Origin: JBHIET01 sp046760785
Lineage (GTDB): Bacteria > Chloroflexota > Anaerolineae > B4-G1
Direction: 5' to 3'
Length of the DNA stretch: 55,262 nucleotides
Assembly: GCA_046760785.1 (NCBI GenBank)
Contig: JBHIET010000014.1
Span: forward strand, 1 to 55,262
In this document: positions 51,565 to 55,262 of the stretch, one piece after another
Numbering within the stretch: position 1 is the first letter of the stretch
Layout of the letters: each line of letters begins with the position of its first letter
The notes under the pieces: model-generated
What the model was told of the DNA's origin: nothing
What the model saw: the letters and a program-made list of their open reading frames with translations, nothing else
The model's database searches: none
Made by a program: the position numbers and the translations under genes

Positions 51565-52613
51565 GCGACCGGCTGAACAGTGATCCCCTTCCCTGGCTGC
51601 TGGAGCCAGATGAGGCCAACCCCGGCGTGCGCTACTTCACCCTGCGCGATGTGCTCAACTGCCCTGCTGACGATCCCGAGGTCGTCGCCGCGCAAGGCGC
51701 AGTGATGCGCACTGGCCCCGTACCTGCCATCGTGGGCGCCCAGTACCCGGAGGGCTACTGGGTCAAGCCCGGCCCAGGTTACTCCCCCAAGTACCGCGCC
51801 ACCTTGTGGCAGGTGCTCTTCCTGGCCCAACTGGGGCTTGTCCTGAGCCCTGCCCTGAGCAAAGTCGAAGGGGAAGTCGAAGGGGCCGACGGGCATGACG
51901 GGCAGGTGCGTCGGGCCGTCGAGCACGTCTTCGCCCACGCCCAGGCTCAAAGCGGTGCCTTCTCCGTCAACGGTCGGCCCGGTGGGGCCATCCACTGCCT
52001 GTGGGGCAACGTGGTGCGGGCGCTGCTCGACCTGGGCTACTGGGGCGACGAGCGGCTGGATCGAGCCATTGACGGACTGGCCCGCTCCGTCACCGGCGAC
52101 GGCTACGAATGGTACCGCAGGTCGGGCGTCCAGGCCCCCGGCTTCGTCTGCGCTGGAAACTACGGCCTCCCCTGCGCCTGGGGCGCGGTGCGGGCGCTGT
52201 GGGCGCTCAACCGCGTGCCTGCCGCTGGCCGCACCCCCGCCGTCGAGGCTGCCATTGAAGCATGTGCCGACTTCCTGCTCAGTTACGACATCGCCCGCGC
52301 CGATTATCCCTATCACGAACGCATCAGTTCCAGTTGGTTTAAGTTCGGCTACCCCCTGGGCTACGTCACCGACGTCCTGCTCAACCTGGAGGCGCTGGTC
52401 GAGGCGGGCTACGGGGGCGATCCACGCCTGGACGAGGCGATCGAACTGGTGCTCTCCAAGCAGGACGAGCGGGGGCGCTGGAAGATGGAGTACAGTTACA
52501 ACGGCAAGATGTGGGCCGACGTCGAGAAGAAGGGCCAGCCCAGCAAGTGGGTCACGCTGCGGGCAGTGCGGGTACTAAAGATGTTTGACCGCCCCGAAAG
52601 GAAAGCACTATGA
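51561..52613 (+). CDS. Alpha/alpha-toroid protein, prenyltransferase/terpene-cyclase-like (paralog 2)
   Basis: 350 residues from GTG at 51561, overlapping the GAF stop. It aligns with the protein at 49940-50863: DPLPWLLEPDEANPGVRYFT, YRATLWQVLFLAQLG, GLPCAWGAVRALWALNRVP, GYVTDVLLNLEALVEAG and QPSKWVTLRAVRVLKMF. An insertion, LSPALSKVEGEVEG near 95-108, is encoded by a CCTTCGAC-type repeat (51841-51884) and accounts for part of the extra length. No catalytic motif is seen. With the GAF protein and the next membrane protein, which overlaps its stop by four bases (ATGA), it forms a compact four-gene set of unknown purpose. Confidence 0.75.
   Translation: MSDRLNSDPLPWLLEPDEANPGVRYFTLRDVLNCPADDPEVVAAQGAVMRTGPVPAIVGAQYPEGYWVKPGPGYSPKYRATLWQVLFLAQLGLVLSPALSKVEGEVEGADGHDGQVRRAVEHVFAHAQAQSGAFSVNGRPGGAIHCLWGNVVRALLDLGYWGDERLDRAIDGLARSVTGDGYEWYRRSGVQAPGFVCAGNYGLPCAWGAVRALWALNRVPAAGRTPAVEAAIEACADFLLSYDIARADYPYHERISSSWFKFGYPLGYVTDVLLNLEALVEAGYGGDPRLDEAIELVLSKQDERGRWKMEYSYNGKMWADVEKKGQPSKWVTLRAVRVLKMFDRPERKAL
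51841..51884. repeat. CCTTCGAC-type repeat in the second toroid gene
   Basis: TCCTGAGCCCTGCCCTGAGC, then AAAGTCGAAGGGGAAGTCGA and AGGG. Two tandem-like copies of the core give the in-frame insertion LSPALSKVEGEVEG. Confidence 0.8.
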
Positions 52614-53113
52614 CGCCACTGGACATCAAGGCTACATCGGGACTGTATTGGGCAAGTACTCTCATCGTCGCCTTGATTGACGTGGGCTCTGTCCTTCTCC
52701 TGGCTTGGCGTGTCAGGCCAGCCCGGTTCCGTCAACTCACCTGGGTGCTCGCAGGTGCTTCAGCGATCCTCTGGGGCATCTCCGCCACCGCTTTGCCGTG
52801 GGGTCTCTGGGATCTCTACTACTGCCATTTCTACCCGGGCTGGGCGTGTTGGCTCGCGCCGCTAGATGCTTTGCTCTACGGCGCCCTTGGGCTTGCCCTA
52901 TGGTGGCTGGCTCTGCGCTTGCCAGGTAATCCGGTGGTGAATTTCTGTCTACTGGGCGGCTTGGAATCTGTACCAGAGCATTTGTTGGGCATTTACGGGC
53001 TGGGAATTCTGGACAAAGCGCCGCTACTGGAAGGTGTCAGCCGCCTTGCCGGGCGATCAATCGCCCGGCTGAAAGAGCAAAGCCCCCTTCGGGGGCTGGG
53101 CTTCAGCCCGTAG
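52610..53113 (+). CDS. Small membrane protein with repeat-derived C-terminus
   Basis: 167 residues beginning at ATG overlapping the previous stop (ATGA). Three hydrophobic segments: about 13-33 (ASTLIVALIDVGSVLLLAW), 43-62 and 82-104, with aromatic and charged loops (WDLYYCHFYPGWACWLAPLD). No family recognised. From about residue 146 on, the sequence (GRSIARLKEQSPLRGLGFSP) is encoded by the hairpin repeat at 53048-53163, so the original C-terminus was probably replaced when the repeat entered. Confidence 0.65.
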   Translation: MTPLDIKATSGLYWASTLIVALIDVGSVLLLAWRVRPARFRQLTWVLAGASAILWGISATALPWGLWDLYYCHFYPGWACWLAPLDALLYGALGLALWWLALRLPGNPVVNFCLLGGLESVPEHLLGIYGLGILDKAPLLEGVSRLAGRSIARLKEQSPLRGLGFSP

Positions 53114-53163
53114 GGCTTGGCTCGCTCAGCCCGGACGTTCACGTCCGGGCGGGGCCGAGCGAC
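53048..53163. repeat. Compound hairpin repeat
   Basis: In about 115 bp there are three perfect hairpins: GCCGGGCGAT/ATCGCCCGGC (53048-53069), AGCCCCC/GGGGGCT with a TTC loop (53081-53097), and GCCCGGACGT/ACGTCCGGGC (53129-53150). The last is flanked by TCGCTCAGCCC and GGGCCGAGCGA, extending its stem. A GGGCTTCAGCCC core lies between. It overlaps the end of the membrane protein gene and runs to the gap before 53241. Confidence 0.8.
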
Positions 53164-53240
53164 CAACACTCTACGGGGGGACTACCGCACGTTGGAGATG
53201 GCAAAAAAGACTGCCGGATTGTGCTAGCGGAGAAGCGAAG

Positions 53241-53868
53241 ATGAGGCACTTTTGGACATATCTGGGTGGCACCGTCATCAGACCACGCGGCACCTTCATG
53301 CGCTTGCTGGCCGATCCTCACCACCTGGCCTACGGTGTGGGCGCGCTGGCATTGATCGGCATCCTGTACACCCTGACGGTGGTCGGCCTGGCCATCGTGA
53401 AAGCAGAGATTATGGTCCCACCCTGGGTGGCTATCCCCGCCGAGAACTACTACTTCTGGGAGATATTCTTCGCCGCGCCGGTGTTCCTGGCCGGCTGGAT
53501 CCTGGCCGCCGGGCTGGTGCAACTCTTGAGCAAACCCTTTGGCGGGGCCGGTACCTTTGAGGGGACGCTGGCTGTGCTGGGCTTTACCATAACCATACCG
53601 GCCTTCGTGACCTGGATACCGGAGACATTACTCACCATCTTAATGCTGGCTGGCGTGATGACCCAGGAGCAGTGGCTGGCAATCATCACCCGGCCGGGCT
53701 TCTGGAAGGTCTTCGCCCAGGTCTACCAGTTCGTGGCCCTGGGCTGGTATCTCCTGCTGATCCCCCCTGGCCGTGGCTGTGGCCCAGAAGGTGCGCTGGT
53801 GGGGGACGGTGGTCATTGGTACCGTCACCCTTGTCGTCATCGGCCTGATGTTCATCTTCATTCGCTAG
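53241..53868 (+). pseudogene. Yip1-like membrane protein with a frameshift in a C-run
   Basis: An N-terminal part of about 173 residues (RHFWTYLGGTVIRPRGTFMR, then several membrane helices: YGVGALALIGILYTLTVVGL, WEIFFAAPVFLAGWILAAGL, FEGTLAVLGFTITIPAFVTW) resembles Yip1-type membrane proteins, ending near GWYLLLIP. After the six-C run at 53762-53767 the reading shifts to a frame that is not membrane-like. If one C is removed, the frame continues LAVAVAQKVRWWGTVVIGTV and then TLVVIGLMFIFIR, a fifth helix, and stops at the TAG of 53866-53868. So this is either a frameshifted gene or a base-count error. As printed, the frame runs on into the next gene. Confidence 0.7.
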
Positions 53869-53885
53869 AGGAGGCAGCAATATCG

Positions 53886-54755
53886 TTGACCGACCAAACA
53901 CCTGGGCTGGCGCGCTCGCCCAGGGGCCGGTTCGATGCCCAGGCTGCTATGCGCGCTCTCGAAGCCGACGACAAGGAGAGCCTGGTCGCTGCCCTGATGA
54001 CCACCAAGTGGGGCAGGACCGGCCACCAGGCCATGCTGACGATCGAGGAGGCCCTCGGCCCCGGGACGGAGGTGCTCCACAAGTGGGCCTGCCGCCTGGC
54101 CGACAGGCCGGAGCCGGCGGCGAGAGCCATCGCAGCCCCCCTCTTTCGCCACTACTGGCTTTCGCGGCCAGACGAAGTTCAGGCGCGGCTTCTCCGGCTC
54201 GCCGACGACGAGGATTGGTTAGTCCGCGAGGCGGCTCACAGCACAGGTGTGGCCATCGCTGCCCGGAAGGCGGCCAACGAGCGGAGAGAGGAGTGGGTGG
54301 ACACTCTCCTCGACCTGGTGGAGCCGCTGCTCGCCGACCGCGAGAAGTACGTGCGCAAGAACCTGGGCCCCTATGCCATCGGCGACGGGCTCTTGCGTTG
54401 CTATCCGGCTTTGACCCTGCGCTATCTGGAAAAATGGGCAGGGAGCGACGATGAGCAGGTACGCTGGAACGTGGCGATGAGTTTTGCCAGTTACGGCGGC
54501 AACAAGCAATGGGAGAAAGCGTTGGAGATACTGGCCCGGCTGGCCACCGACGAGCGACGCTACGTCTGGCGCGCCGTAGCCTCGGCCCTGCGCTACATCG
54601 GGTGCAGGCGCCCGGAGCAGGTGTGTCCCACACTAGAGGAGTGGCTTCACGATGAAAGACGACGCCGACCGGCGGCAGTCGCCTTAAAGTACATTTGTGG
54701 CAGGCGTGATGGACAAGCGAGGACTGTTGGAGCACCTGACCGAGGCAGGGGCTGA
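53886..54755 (+). CDS. HEAT-repeat / DNA-alkylation-repeat-type protein
   Basis: About 289 residues from the TTG at 53886, with AGAGGAGG upstream at 53867-53874. Preceding frame is fused through the shifted Yip1-like gene, but the protein starts anew here. Helical repeats: ADDKESLVAALMTTKWGRTG, HKWACRLADRPEPAARAIAA, DEDWLVREAAHSTGVAIAAR, DREKYVRKNLGPYAIGDGLL, DEQVRWNVAMSFASYGGNKQ, DERRYVWRAVASALRYIG. The WV/R-x-x-AxxS periodicity matches DNA-alkylation-repeat proteins (AlkC/AlkD-like superhelix), but the catalytic tryptophan and aspartate were not placed. Its end overlaps the next gene by about 47 bases, and the last dozen residues look unrelated, so the true end may be altered. Confidence 0.7.
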   Translation: MTDQTPGLARSPRGRFDAQAAMRALEADDKESLVAALMTTKWGRTGHQAMLTIEEALGPGTEVLHKWACRLADRPEPAARAIAAPLFRHYWLSRPDEVQARLLRLADDEDWLVREAAHSTGVAIAARKAANERREEWVDTLLDLVEPLLADREKYVRKNLGPYAIGDGLLRCYPALTLRYLEKWAGSDDEQVRWNVAMSFASYGGNKQWEKALEILARLATDERRYVWRAVASALRYIGCRRPEQVCPTLEEWLHDERRRRPAAVALKYICGRRDGQARTVGAPDRGRG

Positions 54756-55262
54756 ACTGCTGACCGCCGTCGAGGGGCTGAGTGAAACAGAGATGACGAC
54801 GCTCCCGGTGGCCGGAGTATGGACGACCAGAGACATCCTGGTCCACATCAGCGGGTGGGCCGCCTGGGACCTGGCCGGGATAAGGAGCATCAAACGGCTG
54901 GAACGGGCCGCCCGCGAGGTCTTTCACTGCCGGCCGGAGGAGATCCGCTGCGAGGGCTGCCACGGCCCTCTCGACTCCTGCTGGAGCCCAGAGTGCCGTT
55001 TTCGGACTTGCACTGAGGAACGGGACGTCACTTTCTGCTATGAGTGCGCGGACTTACCCTGCGACGACCTCTCCGCCTTCAGCGCTGACCGGAGCGACAT
55101 CCCTCTGGCCAACCTGCACCGCCTGGCCGAGGTCGGCTTCGAGACCTGGCTGGCCGAAAAGGAAGCCCGCTGGCGCTGCCCTGCCTGTGGCAAGCCCGTG
55201 GACATCTATAGCCTGTTTTTCGCACCCCTGGAAATCGTAACAGTGATTGTACAGATCATAGC
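54709..55262 (+). CDS. DinB/MDMPI-like N-terminus joined to a DUF3795-type cysteine-rich domain (runs off window)
   Basis: At least 184 residues from the ATG at 54709, open to the window edge. The first 60 (MDKRGLLEHLTEAGAELLTA, VAGVWTTRDILVHISGWAAW) resemble DinB/DUF1706-type four-helix proteins, with the HxxxW metal-helix pattern, but the remaining helices are missing. From about 80, the sequence matches DUF3795: REVFHCRPEEIRCEGC, CWSPECRFRTC, CYECADLPCDDLSAF, GFETWLAEKEARW and RCPACGKPVD. The first cysteine pair of DUF3795 is absent. So it looks like an in-frame join of two partial domains. The start lacks a strong ribosome site and overlaps the HEAT gene. Function unknown. Confidence 0.6.
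   Translation, partial: MDKRGLLEHLTEAGAELLTAVEGLSETEMTTLPVAGVWTTRDILVHISGWAAWDLAGIRSIKRLERAAREVFHCRPEEIRCEGCHGPLDSCWSPECRFRTCTEERDVTFCYECADLPCDDLSAFSADRSDIPLANLHRLAEVGFETWLAEKEARWRCPACGKPVDIYSLFFAPLEIVTVIVQII

Noticed and set aside
53241..54755. A single 504-residue membrane/HEAT fusion protein
   Set aside because: The joint region is not protein-like, and a one-base change restores a helix, a stop and a ribosome site for the second gene.

Overview
The window most resembles a chromosome segment from an uncultured member of Chloroflexota (Anaerolineae-like). This is inferred from gene content, not from a marker gene: it is GC-rich with tight same-strand gene runs, multi-GAF signalling proteins, a tandem TIGR04076-type protein, very large secreted proteins built from CotH, lamin-tail, FN3 and beta-helix modules, and several families of short dispersed repeats. 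There is no rRNA and no CRISPR array. One tRNA gene, tRNA-Arg(CCU), is present. The isochorismatase, aldehyde ferredoxin oxidoreductase, ferredoxin and IorA-like genes suggest an anaerobic or facultative lifestyle with amino-acid or aldehyde catabolism.

Layout. 1-13.5 kb, almost all minus strand: a cut-off IS630-type transposase, primosomal helicase PriA, then a run of M50 protease, HD-domain protein, divergent TyrA-like dehydrogenase and GT4 glycosyltransferase, and a six-gene run (IorA-like, saccharopine-dehydrogenase-like, four-cluster ferredoxin, AOR, isochorismatase-like, tandem TIGR04076-type). 13.5-21.4 kb is mostly signalling: a membrane histidine kinase, a decayed adenosine deaminase cut by a transposase remnant, and a plus-strand partner-switching module (STAS antagonist, HATPase anti-sigma kinase, five-GAF SpoIIE phosphatase). 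tRNA-Arg follows.

21.6-36.9 kb is the most distinctive part: six minus-strand genes for cell-surface biology, read as VTC-domain polyphosphate polymerase, DUF4956 membrane protein, beta-helix protein, a 1382-residue SGNH/DUF2961 protein, and two large CotH-kinase proteins. The four secreted proteins share a short hydrophobic motif of the form YLPLxxR, usually at the C-terminus. My working model is an envelope or matrix module coupling membrane polyphosphate synthesis with secreted kinases and their surface substrates.

37.2-45.4 kb, plus strand: MgtE, RNase D, beta-CASP nuclease and pyrophosphatase, then a class III cyclase/AAA/TPR regulator. 45.6-48.5 kb, minus strand: two GT4-like glycosyltransferases. 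48.7-55.3 kb, plus strand: class V fructose-1,6-bisphosphatase, two paralogous toroid (prenyltransferase/terpene-cyclase-like) proteins flanking a GAF protein, small membrane proteins, a HEAT-repeat protein, and a DinB-like/DUF3795 hybrid that runs off the window.

Short repeats matter here. A CCTTCGAC-type palindrome lies inside two kinds of coding gene and inside a 174-bp MITE with 14-bp inverted ends and an 8-bp target duplication. A hairpin cluster supplies the end of one membrane protein, and a purine-rich minisatellite encodes the linker of the TIGR04076-type protein. All calls come from reading the sequence and translations; no database search was run.
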